From contig NC_041826.1 in NCBI RefSeq assembly GCF_900964775.1, positions 23,216,612-23,280,611 on the forward strand: a stretch of DNA of 64,000 bases. Reading direction: 5' to 3'. Below the pieces are notes generated by a model, which did not search any database, was not told the DNA's origin, and saw only the letters and a program-made list of their open reading frames with translations. Below are positions 1 to 24,060 of the stretch, in pieces (position 1 is the stretch's first letter; every line of letters begins with the position of its first letter). A program made the position numbers and the translations under genes. Source of the DNA: Scleropages formosus (lineage: Eukaryota; Chordata; Actinopteri; Osteoglossiformes; Osteoglossidae).

Positions 1-634
1 GCAATTCCCAAAGCACAGTAAGTTTTTTGGATATCACATAGAATTGGTTTACTACAAAATTTTAAAATGGATAACATTACAGGAGCTGTATCATATTTTG
101 AACTGATTGAAAATGCAGAGGTTATTTGTGACATGAAATAGTTTTTATATTTATGGAGTAGATATGAGATCTGAAGACAAGTGAGTCTAGAAGAGATGTT
201 TTGAGGCCATTCTTGAATGTTTAGAAAGATTCAGCAGTTCTGAGTGAGAGAGTGAGGTCATTCCAGCTCTTCTGAGCCGGAATGAATTGATTTTGTCCCT
301 CTTGTACATGAAACCCCCAGGCGGGCAGTGGTGGAGGAGCACAGCAGTCTGAGGTGGCAGGCTGAATGTGGCAAATTGGGGAAATGAAAATTTTGACCGT
401 TAATGATAGGTGGTGGTATTAATCATAGACCCGATAAATGAAAAACTGAATATCAGAAGACTGAATACAAGGAGATGAGAGCTTTGCCAGCTCTTGTGTT
501 ATTTATGTACACAGTGTTGTAAGAAGATACCATTTTTGTACCACAACATAGTTCACCCTCAAACTACCATCCAGCAGCTGGGTTCCACAATGTTCTTGTT
601 TGATATGCCTGAACTTCCACATCTCTCCCGTCAG
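1..634 (+). other. morc2: morc2 intron (5' edge of window)
   Basis: This is AT-rich DNA without a recognisable exon. It ends at a 3' splice site (cccgtcag, AG at 633-634) and is the intron before the first visible morc2 exon. The preceding exon, which in other vertebrates ends the first coiled coil inside the transducer region, lies off the left edge. Confidence 0.75.
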
Positions 635-11186
<10,552 letters not shown>

Positions 11187-12780
11187 CCCAGAAACAGGGA
11201 GTGCCCAAAACTAGCATGGTTCACTCTGCGCTGTCCTCACCTGCCTTTCCCATCACCCTCTGGTCTCATAGAATCTCAGACTGTGTCCTGCTGTTTGAGG
11301 CGTTGAGAACTAGAGCCTGATGCTGTGGGATGGCACAATACGGTGTGTCCAATATCCCTGTATATTCCCCCGTACCCCGCAAAGAGACTTCTTTCATTCG
11401 TCTCCAGGAAAGTCATAGAATGCATATGGATCTTGGTTTGGACATGGACATGTTCTTAGTAACGCAAATAAACGCCAGAGTCGCACACCGCAATGAACCA
11501 TAAGAAGGACGTATTTAGACACTACCCACAGCGCAACGAGACTGGATGGCTGGAACTCTTTCTCATAGCGTATGTAAAGAACATTGTACCCTAAATACAA
11601 ACACATTCAAAGGTTCAGAACTCTGTAGTGAAGAGCCTTTTTCATTTCAAGTTTTGTTTTATTTGTTTTATGATATTTTACTTACCAACATAATTTTTTT
11701 GGTTATACAAATGGTTAAATACACCACATAGGTTTAGATGAAAGCTGCATACTTTTATACCTCTTGTACAAAAACAAATGGTGATACAGAGGAATGCTGT
11801 TTGTTTAAAAAGAAAAGTGTGTTTGAACAAAACTGAAATAAGTGCAAGCTGCACCTTCTGCATAAATATGGATGTGTCCCGCAGCACAGCGCAGCTGATA
11901 TTGTTCCCCGCTCGCAGTGCACGCGTGTAGTCCTGTACGCGTTTCCCTTCTGCTTTTCACCTCTTGCAGTGGTTTAACGTTGAAAGTTGCACAGTTCTGG
12001 TAAGAGCTCCCATTGGACTAACCTGACTGATTACACTTGTCAACGATGATATTTGACAGTAGAATTTGTCACAATTTTGTATTTCTTAATTTGTTGATTT
12101 GGAAATACTGTACCTCCAGTTACCCATTTTGAACCATGCCAGTTATAACTATTCCGTTAATACATTCCACTTAGTTTAAAGTCTGATTTTCTCAAAGGTT
12201 TGCTGTAATCGTAACTGGGAACTGGAGTGAATTGCAGGCTCTATATCCAGGTGAGAGCCAAGTATGGATTTACAGGTGACACAAGTTGTAAACTTTGGGT
12301 AAGTGCAGTTCAGAATAGAGGACTAACAGTCCCATCTTACCAACCAAATTTGAGGGTGTTGTTGAGCAAGATTAGATTCAAACCAAAGTGTATACTGGGA
12401 TTTATGAGTGTATATTGCTTTAGAATCACTTCAGTGTCAGTTATCCTGAAAGTGTAAACCACCTCCACTGTTACTGTTGTGTTGGGATGTGATCTGGATT
12501 TTGAGCGGTGCTGACATTGGAGTTCACCATTGAGCAAATTCTCTGGTATCCTTTGTGTTCCGGAAATGTCTTCTTTTAAAGAGTATTTTTTAATCTTAAC
12601 TGTTTTATTAAAATGTGCAGTTTATTTTTGTCCACTCTGATTTTGTCGACTGGTATATTAATTTGTTTCTGAAAATGAGTGTAGTGTAGCCAGTAAGGCT
12701 GACAAAAGCAGTTGAAACAGCTTGAAACTGAAATATCAGTGGTAAAGTGGTATTATAGTACACACGCACACACACTGTCC
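11187..12780 (+). other. morc2: morc2 3' UTR and downstream flank
   Basis: No second gene is seen. A polyadenylation hexamer AATAAA at 11467-11472 lies 280 bp past the stop and is a plausible end of the short morc2 transcript. The rest is AT-rich and unremarkable. Confidence 0.5.
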
Positions 12781-12828
12781 GAAGCCAAAAGGGCACACTT
12801 TAACAGCTCATTCAAACTGGGATAGGGT

Positions 12829-13655
12829 ATGCACCAAATAGGAATACACACACGCAGTCTAAGCTTCAAACACTCGCCAAAACGGAGAACGCTAGGCAAC
12901 CAGTGTGTGTGGTGGGATGTAGAGCAGTGTGCTCGTGGCAGCGCATCCTGGAGGAAACGCCAAGGACCTTTCCCTCTTCTGCAGCCGCTTGCCTGGACGT
13001 CCAGCCGTGGATGACGAAGCCCAGCGAATGGCTGCAGAGACGGGATGGATTGGAACATGGAAATGTTTGTAGTACAAATCAAGGGAAGATGGACGTGGCA
13101 AATGCTGTCATGAGCCTGGTCATCATGGGCATCGGATACAACGGAGAAGCGTTCGATAAACTCGGCGATCGGACGCCGCGTGGCAAGCGAGCAGCTGCCG
13201 TCAGTCGGGCTCTGTGGACGGCCTCTGTGTAACTCGAGTAACGTGTACCTGCTCCTGATGCACGTGAAGGAGCTCTTGGCCGATTTTCTGGTCCAGCTCA
13301 AGATGAAATTGACAAGGCATGTTTGCAGCGTTTGAGAAGTGAAATTCCAAAGCTGGCAATGGAAAGGAAAAGGGGCTGTTGACTCTCAGCGACAGCTGGG
13401 AAACCAAACGGCTCCGCGAACCCGCCGACAGGTTTATTTCAGGTCGTCGTGTTCTTTAAACGACCAGAGAGCCGACGGAAAGCCTGGACATCGCCTCATA
13501 AAAGCAAAACCCAAAGTGACTGCAGCCTTGGCAGCAAGAAGTGGATTCGCTCAGTTTTAGCAAGGGCTTCCTGGCCTGGATCGCCGTCAGTGTGGACCCA
13601 ACCAAGAACTGCAGGCTCAGTGAAAGGAACAGTGACGTTTTCCAGCTACTAAAAT
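12829..13655. other. GC-richer stretch with several medium ORFs, unidentified
   Basis: Between morc2 and the next gene, overlapping ORFs of 60-180 codons occur on both strands (for example plus 12903-13232, minus 12753-13301). One short plus-frame piece, 13201 to about 13336, reads NVYLLLMHVKELLADFLVQL and looks protein-like, but it is not continuous with a longer frame and no family is recognised. It could be a lost exon, a noncoding RNA exon or an old pseudogene. Coding status is unproven. Confidence 0.25.
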
Positions 13656-13839
13656 ACTGACAAGAGTGAACTCCTGTTGAGAACAGTGTCCTTCACAGGG
13701 ACTCTGGGATGCTTTCAAACCCACAGCCTGGTGGTGCGCTACCACTTACACTGACAATTATTGCTTTGTTATTACACTTGGGCTCCTGATATCATCTAAG
13801 TTCTTCCACCGCTAAACAATAACATGTTTTAATAACTTC

Positions 13840-14060
13840 CGACAGGCCGCGTCGCGCTCTCTCTCGCACAACGAAAGAAGTTCCACTGAAAGAAGGCCGA
13901 GGCGCTCTGTCCCTTTCCGGAAATGGACTTTTATTTTGGAAAGGGGCGGCTCCGTGATCACGGAAGTTGCCGCTCGCGGGCCGTGAGGAGGGGGGCTCGA
14001 GTCGAGCGCCTCAACGCCGAAGGGAACCTAGGTGACGGTCGTCGTTGTTCCAAGTTATTT
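13840..14060 (+). promoter_or_regulatory. CpG-rich putative promoter of the AidB-like gene
   Basis: CpG frequency rises sharply here compared with the AT-rich flanks, and ETS-like cores occur (ccggaaatg near 13918, cggaagttgccg near 13961). The segment lies 290-510 bp upstream of the start codon at 14353. Placement is inferred from composition and position. The transcription start is not determined, and an acceptor-like ccccag just before 14341 suggests a noncoding first exon here. Confidence 0.45.
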
Positions 14061-14352
14061 TGATGTAAACAATCACGAGCGGTACACTTTCGTGCCATTT
14101 TATTCCGTAGTGACGTTGGTGGAAAACTAAATATTCGAGCATTTCAGCTCGACCGACTGCTTTCAGTTCGTTCAGTAGTAGATAAACTCTGAAAACTGAC
14201 GTAAAGGCAAACCTTACGATTATTATTATTAATAATATTTTTTAATATTTACTACTATTTATTTCTATTTATCGCTGCTTGTTTACAATGTGACTACGAG
14301 CTGTTCGACTTTTCGCACATTTGCGTGTTTGTGTCCCCAGAAAACGCCTTCC

Positions 14353-17300
14353 ATGGCAGCCCGCCTATTGGCTGTGCGCGCGGGGGCACTGCGCGCGGGG
14401 GCGCTCGTCCTGGGCCGCGCGCGCTCGCACTCCGGCGGCGCGCACGAGCGGCCGAGGAGCCGCGAGGAGGAGAAGGCGGCGGCGGAGGAGGAGCTGGCGG
14501 AGCGGCCGCTCTTCAGTCGCTCTGCCGTGGGCACTTTTTTCCAGGAGCGGCCCGTGCTGAAGAACCCTTTCCTGGAGGACGCGCTGCTGCACAAGTACCT
14601 CAGAAGGACCGTGCCCGCGCAGGTGAGCGCGCCCCCTGCCGGCCACCTCGCGGATGTTTCCCCGGGTCCTCAACTTATGAGGGCAGTTGTTGCGAGACTG
14701 TTTGCAGCTTGATTTGTTCTCACAGCTCGCAAGTCGTCTCTACACTCACTGTGTCACACTCGCACGCTCCAGGTGGCTCAGGTTCACCTGAACCCCGTGC
14801 ACATACCACGACGGACCGAGTCCTAACCCTAACATTCGTACCTGGGAGCCGTGAGGCAGCAGCGCTACCTGCTGAGCCACCGTGCCGCCCACCTCCACTA
14901 TATGCAAGGAAAAGCGATTGGTGTTTGCGAGAGGCGTCCTCAGAGGTGCAGAGCTGGGGACCGCTGGTGAGAGGAACGTCTCCGTCCCGTGTCCGTTCCA
15001 GGTGCGCGAGCCGGTCGCAGCGGACCTGGCCCGTTTCGGAGAGCGCCTGGTCAGCGAGGTTCACCGCCTGGGCCGCCAGTGTGAGGAGGACCCCCCGCGG
15101 CTGCAACAGTACGACGCATGGGGTTGCCGCGTGGACCGCATCGTTACCTGCCCCGCATGGGCAAACATGAAGGAGATCTCAGCCCAGGAGGGCCTGGTGG
15201 CTGCCGGCTACGAGAGGACCTACGGAGAATGGAGGTACCGCAGGGGGCAGGGATTGCGCCGACTGTAAAGTGACAGGATTGCGGTAAAAACAGTAAAACC
15301 ACGGTGTTTCTCTGTGTCCAAGTCGAGTGTACCAGATGTCCAAACTGTACCTGTATTCACCTTCGGCGGGATTGTACACCTGTCCTCTGGCGATGACGGA
15401 TGGGGCAGCAAAAGTGATCGAGGTGAGTGACCGTGGTCCGGCGAGGGGTCTACCTTGTGTGTGTGTTTGTGTGTGTGTGTGTTTGTGTTTGTGCCTCGGT
15501 ACAGTGATACGCACCTGTTGTGCCTGCCAGTCCCTGGGTGTCACAGAGACCGTGGAGGAAGCCTTCCGTCGCTTGACCTCACGTGACCCTCAGCGGTTTT
15601 GGACATCAGGCCAGTGGATGACGGAGCGCAAGGGTGGCTCCGATGTGGGTACGGTCACGAGCGTGCTTTAATGTCAGTCTTGCAGCAACAGACTTAATAT
15701 GGTAAAACTGTGACTGTTGACCCTTTTGGCAACGCGCTGTTCCCTCCCCAGCCAGTGGAACAGAAACAGTGGCGCAGTTGCAGCCCGACGCCTCCTACAG
15801 GCTCTACGGCTTCAAGTGGTTCACCTCGGCCACGGACGCCGACATGACGCTCACTCTGGCCCGAGTGGTGGACACACATGGACGCACGCTGCAGGTTTTT
15901 CAGTCATGTGGTGTGTTTATGGGGCAACGTGCAGTGTACAAGTTGCACACCTGCGGTTGCAATTAAAGGGTCGCTGGTTTGGTTCGTAGTCAGCTGCTTG
16001 ACCCAGACTGAATAAAAATGTCAATACTATTCATGTGCACGTGACTGGACCTCAGGTGACCAGATCCTGGTATGACTGACAGTCCAGTGCGTTAGTCTTA
16101 TTTTTTATATGTTTTTCAGAATTAAAAAAGGGTTTAAAAAGCCAAAGTGGAAACAAACTGTAAACAAATCACTCTGTTTTAATGTTTACAGTTCTACTAA
16201 TTAAATTTTTTTTAATAATAACATAAAAATAGTTTTTTGTAAACACAGATTTGCAAAGGAAATGTTGTAAACTCTGCCGTTTTCCAGTGGTTTCCGGTGG
16301 TTGCTTTAGTGGCAGAATGAAACTGAAATAGTTAAAAAGCCCATTAATTTAAATACATAGTTATTTCTCAAGCATACAACTCTCAGTACATGAAACATAA
16401 AAATATTATTTTGAGAATGCCAGATATGAAGGAATCATTGTTTTTGGAACATTCCCTTCCATCTGATTAATATCATCAGTCATTTTTCTCCTTAGTGGCA
16501 AGATACTGGCAAAATGAAACACAAGTTATTAAAAATGTCACTTTATTTCAGTGTTTCAAGCCTTTTCCAAGCATACAACCCTAAATAAACAAAGTTTTTT
16601 TTTTTTTACAAAAAAACAGAATTGGTGAGGAACAACTGTACACTGCGCTACTGGTCTCTCTGACACACCATAAGACACATTGAGGGTGAACTGTGTGCCT
16701 CACTGGGAAGAGTTGACTGCTGTAAGTGAGAATGCTGATGAATAATCATTGCAGTGATGGCGAGCAGTGTGACACTTGTCCATCTGCGGGGTGTGTTCCC
16801 TCCCAAGGGCAGCAGGGGCCTTTCTCTGTTCTTCGCCACCTTGCGGGACCAGCACGGCAACCTGAAGGACATCGAAGTACAGCGGCTGAAGGATAAGCTG
16901 GGTACACGGCAGGTGCCCACGGCGGAGCTGCTGCTCGATGGGCTCCCTGCGCAACGGGTGCGTTGCTATGGCGGCGATGTCACGGCTGGGGAAGCTGCTG
17001 ACTGCACATGCCCTCCTCCAAAAAAGCACATGCTGTTGCCTTAGCCTGGGTGTCCAGATAAACACTATTATACTGCAGTAGAGCATCTCGAGCATTTTGA
17101 GTGCGTGACTAAACTGGCTCTCTCCCCCCTTCTCTCATGGCATGACGCAGATCTCGGGGGAGGGTCGAGGAGTGGCCTCCATCGCCAGCATGTTGACCAT
17201 CACTCGCATCCACAACACAGTCTCAGCTGTTGCTGCTATGAGGAGGTGAGATGGTGTGTTCTGCTGCCACGCTGCACTTCATTGTACCTGTGAGTTACAC

Positions 17301-20300
17301 GAAGCAGCGGTGTCTGTCCTGGTCCTCGGGACCCAGAGCCTTGGCAATTGGAGTGCACTATACATGTAAACCGTCACATTTACCGCTGCAGCACCGTGTG
17401 GAGAGACGTACTGTGCTCTCAAAGTAAGTGAACAACAAAGAAAACAAGCTCAAATATGTATCGTTGAGGACCATAGAAATAAAGTTAATTTGTTTAGCGA
17501 AATCACCCCATTAGGCAACTTACTGTAGCGAGGGGGTCGCAGCACCGTATTTCTTATGAGGAAAAAATAATTGATTCCTATATAAAAATGTCACAGTTGT
17601 TATTCGTAGCTCGTCTTTTCTCTTCGTTCATTATCAATAATCACTAGTTCTATGCAGGGTTGCCGAGGCCTGCAGTCTGTCCAGCAAGCATTGGGAGTGA
17701 GATGGAGACACCCTGGATAGAAACAGTTTGGTCGTTTTGCTCACAGATGTTTATGCTATGAAGAAACAAACCTCACTATACCTCTGTCTGTGCCTCTCAC
17801 TCGGCAGAGCACACAGATACTGCTGTTAGAGGTGTACTTTTACTAGCAAATGTTTGAATCCACCTCTGCTGTACAGTAATTATTTGCCCTACTGTATGAA
17901 GGAGTTGATCACTGTTAGAAAAACAGCTATAAAATCAATAGCATTAATGAAACTGCTGTTTCATTTGTTATAGTTACCTTAATCGAGGCGTTGTGGTTGG
18001 CTGACATAATCGGTGTGATATAAAGTGTACCTTTGAGTAGTTAAGCGTTTTTATGTGGAAGTGAAAGGCACAAAATACCTTTTGTGGAAGTCAAATGTCT
18101 GCATAACAAAGCAAAAAAATGTACAGAGGAATAATCAGTGTGTTGAATGAAAAAAGGATTAATATTTTCTCATGCTGTGGTCGTGGTTTTTCCTTGTACT
18201 GCACCACACCATGGGGAGGGTTCCATTAACACTATGGGTGATTAAGGTGCTGTACAGCAGTGCTGTAAATATTCCCCTCGGCTGCTGCTAGGATCATCCA
18301 GCTGGGCCGAGAATACGCCACCAAGCGCTTCGTCTTCGGCAAGTTTCTCAAGGACCACGCCCTCCATGTGCAGACCATGGCAAGGATGGAGGTGAGCTGT
18401 AAACCTATTTGATTGCCTCAGTTAAATATCAGTATTGTCAGCCGTGAGAGTGTGATGCTTCACTCGTACATCTGTGTAAATAATGCGTCCTGCAATGACA
18501 TGCTGAACAACGCTAATAAGGTCACCTGCTGTCACTGCTGCTGAGCTCCACTGTAAATACCTGGCCTTGACTCATCTGTGCATAGGTGGAGACCCGCGGG
18601 GCATTCCTGCTGCTCATGGAGGTGTGTTGGCTCCTGGGGAGGGAGGAGGTCGGTTCTGCCTCGGCTCTTCAGCTCCACCTGCTGAGGCTTCTCACTCCCG
18701 TGGCAAAACTGTACACGGGCAAACAGGTGGGCTGCGCCATCGGTGCAACAAGACAAGACCCATGTCTGCAGGACCTTCCTGGCCGTTGTTTTACCACATT
18801 TTACCTCTCTTCTCACTTTTTTTAAATTCTGTTTTTGAACAACACAGTCAAAAATATTTTATGAAAGTTCCTGCTAAAATAGTTTTACATGGCACATGTA
18901 TCTGTGTTTCCCAGGCTATTGCTGTGGTGTCCGAGGGCTTGGAGTGTTTCGGGGGACAGGGATACATGGAGGACACAGGACTGCCTGCGATGCTGCGGGA
19001 TGCACAGGTACACTCTCCAACTGGATGCTCTGTTTTGCTTCCATTTACTGTGTTTCTGCAGTTTTTCTTTGAATTGTTCTCTTAGTTTTGGTGGGTTATT
19101 GGCACTGGAAGCATAACAGTATGGGTTCTCAGCTTCATCATAAATCCATCCAGTTTGTCATAATCAATAAAGGCTTTATAGTACAGACATCCCTTGATTT
19201 ATTCTTGGTTTGGGTTCTGTACAAACCTCAGGTAAAGCGATGCATTAAAAACTTGCTTTAATACTTATTTACTAAATTTTCATATACTCCTGTCCTGTGT
19301 GTTCCAGAGCTTGTCCTGTAAATTTAGGGTGTGAGGCAGGGGACACTGTGAACAGGATATCAGTGTATCACAGGACTTTTACATTATTATCCTCTACTAA
19401 CTTCAAAAAATATTAAAATTACCTCTAACAAATAAGTAGAAAAATGTTCTTATCTTTGAAAGTCTGTCATTCAAATATTGCTAGCACAAGGACACAGTGT
19501 TACTCTGTGTAAAGTGCAGTACTGTATCACAGTAGTGTGTCACTCTGTAAAGTGCACTGGTGTTACACTACCACCTGAGTTGTACCCGACTCGCTGTCCA
19601 CCGCAGGTGCTCAGTATCTGGGAGGGCACCACCAACGTCTTGTCCCTGGACGTGCTTCGAGGTGTAGCCAAAAGCCGAGGACAAGTTCTGGAGGCCTTCT
19701 TCACTGACACAAAGGTCAGCAGGACTTTGTGTGCAGCAGTATCTGAGCAGGGTGTGTGTATTTCTATGTCCCTGAGATGAAGGCACAACCTGCTGGCTCT
19801 CTGCAGGTTTAGTTCAGGGACGCTTCAGCTTGTCTAAAACCTGAAAAACGAGCGCAAATGTTCAAACATTTTCTTCCCGAGGACACAAGTACGTATAAGA
19901 ATGTGAGACAGTTGGATGTTTGCTCAACACGTGTGCATCGCTGTGAGGTGAACCGTGCTTTACTGCGCTTAATTCAGGCCAAACTGAAGGCTGCTACCGG
20001 GAATCCCGCTCTGGCCCCGGCACTGACAGCGGTAGACAGCGCCCTCCACGCACTGGGCGGCTTTGTGCAGCGCTCTGGCCAGAAGCCTTCCGCCTACGCT
20101 GAGCTGGCTGCTCGAGACCTGGCGTACACTTTGGCACGCATCTACATGGGTATGTCCTGCCCATCCACGTGTCGAGAAATGAGTCGACTGCAGTGTGTGA
20201 GCCCCTTATAGCTGGTGTCTTGTGTTTATGTGTCTGTGTGTGTGCGCTCAGGAGCTCTGCTAGTGGAGCACGCTGCGTGGGAGGGTGCCACACACACTGA

Positions 20301-20618
20301 CGTTTATGCTGCTCGGAGGTAAATCCCACCACACACATTTCTGTGAGCTGCATTTTGGCTGAGGGTTTCCTAATAATAATGTCTTTTTTTTCCATTTATA
20401 ATGGTCACCAAGGTTCAGTGCTTTAAGTGTGTATTGTACACTTTACACTCTTTACCCTTCCTGCGGTCCATGCTGTGTGTGTCATCCAACCCACTGTGTT
20501 CAGGTGGTGTGAGCAGGACCTGTGCCCTGTGGTCACCAAGGCAGAGACCGGCTCTTATGACCCAGAGGATGCGGCCGAGGACACGGCGCTGCTTTACGAA
20601 GGGATGCCAGCGCAGTAA
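14353..20618 (+). CDS. AidB/ACDH-11-type acyl-CoA dehydrogenase (14 exons, complete)
   Basis: This is an FAD-dependent acyl-CoA dehydrogenase of the AidB branch, related to bacterial AidB and nematode ACDH-11 and distinct from mammalian ACAD10/11, which carry a kinase-like domain. Exons read: 14353-14622, 15002-15234, 15323-15422, 15531-15648, 15752-15894, 16808-16957, 17151-17245, 18292-18391, 18586-18726, 18915-19007, 19607-19714, 19978-20149, 20252-20318 and 20504-20618. All junctions are GT-AG and phases agree, giving 634 residues. An Arg/Ala-rich start ([16 protein letters not shown]) resembles a mitochondrial presequence. Diagnostic parts are [20 protein letters not shown], the flavin-side motif [26 protein letters not shown] and [16 protein letters not shown], whose Glu matches the usual catalytic-base position. 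The substrate is unknown; ACDH-11 handles medium-to-long acyl-CoA in worms. The gene lies 3.2 kb downstream of morc2 in the same direction with its own CpG-rich promoter. Confidence 0.93.
15894..16807 (+). other. intron of the AidB-like gene, AT-rich
   Basis: Apart from AT-rich sequence and short homopolymers I see nothing here. The segment just before the acceptor (16741-16807) stays open in the exon's frame, but conservation begins only at GSRGLSLFF, so the boundary at 16808 is preferred. Confidence 0.5.
17246..18291 (+). other. intron of the AidB-like gene, faint repeat trace
   Basis: A degraded copy of a dispersed repeat end is visible near 17655-17730 (cctgcagtctgtccagcaag ... gacaccctggatag), related to the copies near 40730 and 60590. 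No other feature is seen. Confidence 0.4.
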
Positions 20619-22680
20619 ATAGGCTCACGCACACCCCCCCACGGTCATACAGATGTGTCCTAGGGCAGATATGGGCCACACATCCTCATCAGCTGGCATT
20701 TTAACCAATGTCTGTGATCTGCACACTATATATGAGAAAAAGCTGGAACGGATGTGTCCTTGCAGAGGGACAGTGAGTTCACTCATTAGCCCTGGAAAAC
20801 AGTGGTCTCCCTGAAGCAAACAAGCTTCATCCATGGGCACGTGTCGCAGTGAAACATTGATTTTGTGCAGTGCATGAGAGCTGATCCAGTGAAACTGCCA
20901 AATCGAAGACTTCTGGGAATGATTGAAATGTTCTCAGGAAGTCCACAGTCATTATGAAATACGTATGCAATTGTCAGTCAGCCGCAACAAATAACTGAAA
21001 TGAATGTTGATGGAAGTATCACGTTATGACCTTAAGATATTATAAATTAATCCAAGATATAATTTTAAAAGTTCAGATTCTGCAGACATGATCATCAAAT
21101 TTATATGTTGACTCTCAATAAGCTGCTGGAAATAAATATTAAAGTTGTTTGCTGTGTATGTAATAGGTGAAAACCTGAAAATATTTTCTAAAGACAAAAT
21201 ATTTATACTACAAGGCACATAAATCATATTACACTTTGTCTTGTATGCAAAATGTTTGTCACTAGAGATTTGTTTCAATATGGCATTTAACTGATGAATA
21301 CTACCCATAATTTTTTTTTTTTTTATTTCATCTTCTGAACTTGAATTTAATCAAATGATTCTAGGAATGATGCCTCTTGCATTTTCCACCATTAGTACAT
21401 TTATTTGACACTTTTCTCCAAAGTGACTTACAGTAATTTACCCATCTTGACAGCTGGGTAGTTTTACTGGAGCAATTCTGGGTAAGTACCTTGTGCAAGG
21501 CTACTACAGCTGGAGGTTAGACTTGAACCTGTGACCTTTGGCTCCAAAGGCAACAGCTCAAAGCACTCTGCTACCAGCTGTATTTATGATTGTTTGAAAA
21601 AGGCACAATTTTATTGATCCTTAACTGTGAATCTGAGTGAGAAAGTTCAAATGAGTAGTATTTATCAGCCAGCAGCCAAACACTTTTTACATTTTCAGAT
21701 TACTTCCATAAATTGAAAAAATTAATTTTTCAAGGTGAATTTCTGTAATTTGACCCGTGCTTGTTACCTGCACAGTCTGTCGTAATAACCGAGTGCTGGG
21801 TTAGCGGCTAATATGCATTATGCATGCACCGCACTTCATGCGTCACCTGTCTACTGCTCAGAACATAATATTTCAGCCTCAACTACTGAACACACAAATA
21901 AGGCCTGAATTCGTGTTTGCCTTAAAGTTAAACTGTAGTGGAGCGAGACCAGAGTGTGCCACTTCAGGCTGTGCCGGGACAGCACAGTGGCTTCAGCCTG
22001 CTGAGGGGAGACCCCATGCTGCTGATCCTTCTGCAATCTGCTCCCATGAGTGTAAACATGAAGGTCTCCAGATCAGAACACACGTCCAGGTAAACATTGA
22101 CACCTTGTGTCCTATTGCAGCACAAGTCAACAAACACTTGGAACAGGACCTCACGCCCTTTGGACACAGTATGACCTCATTGTGTTGCTTATATCTGTTG
22201 CAGTCTTTTAATGAGGGAGACCCTGTATTGGCACTGAGTTTGTGTCACTTGACGTACAAATCAGCGTGCAGGGCTCTCCAAGTGCTCACGTTCACAAACC
22301 TGTACTTGTCTAGGGAGAGGGTTGTGGCATCTTGTGATACGTACAAGTAGACTTACAGGTAAATTTTCGAGTACAGGGGGATTGCTGTGGCATTCTGCAT
22401 GGAAGTATAGGAAAAGCTCTAAAGTGTCCTGCAATATTAGATGTCTTTCATAAAATCGAGTGGCACGGTGGCACAGCAGGTAGCGCCAGTGTGACAACTT
22501 GGGTTTGATCCCCTATCAGTCTGTGTGGAGTTTTCATGTTCACCTTGTGCTTGCATGGCTTTCCTCCCATGCCTTAAAGATGTGTTTAGGGTAGATTGGT
22601 GACTCTAAAATTACCTTCAGTCTGTGTGTGTTCCATTGCTCTGCTGTGTGAATGACTGCCTGTTGGGAGTTCAGTGTAGG
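20619..22680. other. intergenic DNA after the AidB-like gene
   Basis: A polyadenylation hexamer AATAAA near 21131 could end the AidB-like transcript. A type-B SINE lies at 21395-21580 and a second SINE-like head near 22465-22510. No coding exon is recognised. Confidence 0.5.
21395..21580 (-). repeat. type-B tRNA-like SINE
   Basis: The plus strand shows the antisense of the family: cttttctccaaagtgactta, cagctgggtagttttactgg, gtaagtaccttg and a tRNA-like head with a B box (reverse complement of ttgaacctgtgacc). The same consensus recurs in this window at 26660, 32455, 33125, 37735, 49560, 53207, 53345 and 61340. The name of the family is uncertain; the core resembles V-SINE-like fish elements. 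Confidence 0.7.
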
Positions 22681-22684
22681 GTGT

Positions 22685-23085
<401 letters not shown>

Positions 23086-24060
23086 ATATTTACAGTATAT
23101 TATAAATATTTTCATTTAATACATCAAAATAATTTAATTTAGACATTCATTTAAATTCAGTAATATGATTTATAACTGTTTTTTTGTCCGTATGATTCAT
23201 TCAGTGACCAGGTCAAAAGATGTTGATGTGAGAACACCAGTTGCAGGATTTTAAAAGAAACAATTTGGACGCAAACACAGTCACTGTTCAGCTTTCGGTC
23301 TGTCTGCAAGCTGCTATACAGACAGCTGAGTAAAAACACAGTAAAAAACATTAAAACTGTTTCCAGGTGACAGGAGGCTTTCAGTGCTTCTGTGTGTTTC
23401 CTCTTGTGTGTTTGCACTGCTGCTGGTTTGTTCCCAAACATCACACTCCTTTCAAATGGCTGCTGTAATACCGGCCCATATTGAAAAAGTTAGTTTAAAT
23501 AGAGTAAAAGTGTTACGGTTAAAAACCTGAAGAGAAATACTGTGCTCCACTGCTCCGGCTGCACGAAAAGGAGGCCTCTCTTGATCTGTTTTTTCTTTGA
23601 GAAACAAACTAAAAGAGCACTGAGCAGTAAAGCACTTCCTCAAAACGACAAGTGCACAGTTTGAAGCTCAAGCTGTTCTGGAACAACAGGTTCAAAACTA
23701 AGGCTTACAAACACCAAGGAGTAAATAAGAGTTTACAAAGAGGGCACTTTGCTCTTACAGAATACAGGGTTCTTCCCAAGGAGAAAAGCTCCTTTGCTTC
23801 TTCAGCCGTTGCTCAAACTATTTTAAAATATTAATTAAAAAAAAAGTGGTAAAGATAATCAGTTAATGAAAATATAAAGAAAACAGCGAGATGATTTTTT
23901 TTCTTTTGAATTTTTGTTACAGATGTTACATCAAACCTCGGCGTTACTGCAGTCATGCGTAAAACAGCTTCTGTTCTGCTGTTTGGTGACATATTTTCAG
24001 TCCGGGAACCAATGATCGATTTGCATAAGAAACAGACTGATAACTGGACCCCTCCCTCGA
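23086..24060. other. intergenic DNA before slc8b1
   Basis: AT-rich sequence without a recognised exon, RNA or repeat. Short ORFs here lack features of conserved protein. Confidence 0.5.

Noticed and set aside
12753-13301. 182-codon minus-strand ORF as a gene
   Set aside because: No domain, no splice context and competing ORFs on the other strand; kept only as part of an unexplained block.
14325-15170. 281-codon plus-strand ORF through the first exons of the AidB-like gene
   Set aside because: It is an alternative frame in CpG-rich sequence and reads through a real intron. The conserved protein uses the frame starting at 14353.
19178-19260. Possible pogo-type terminal repeat (cagacatcccttgattta)
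   Set aside because: No partner repeat and no transposase sequence nearby; the resemblance is too short.
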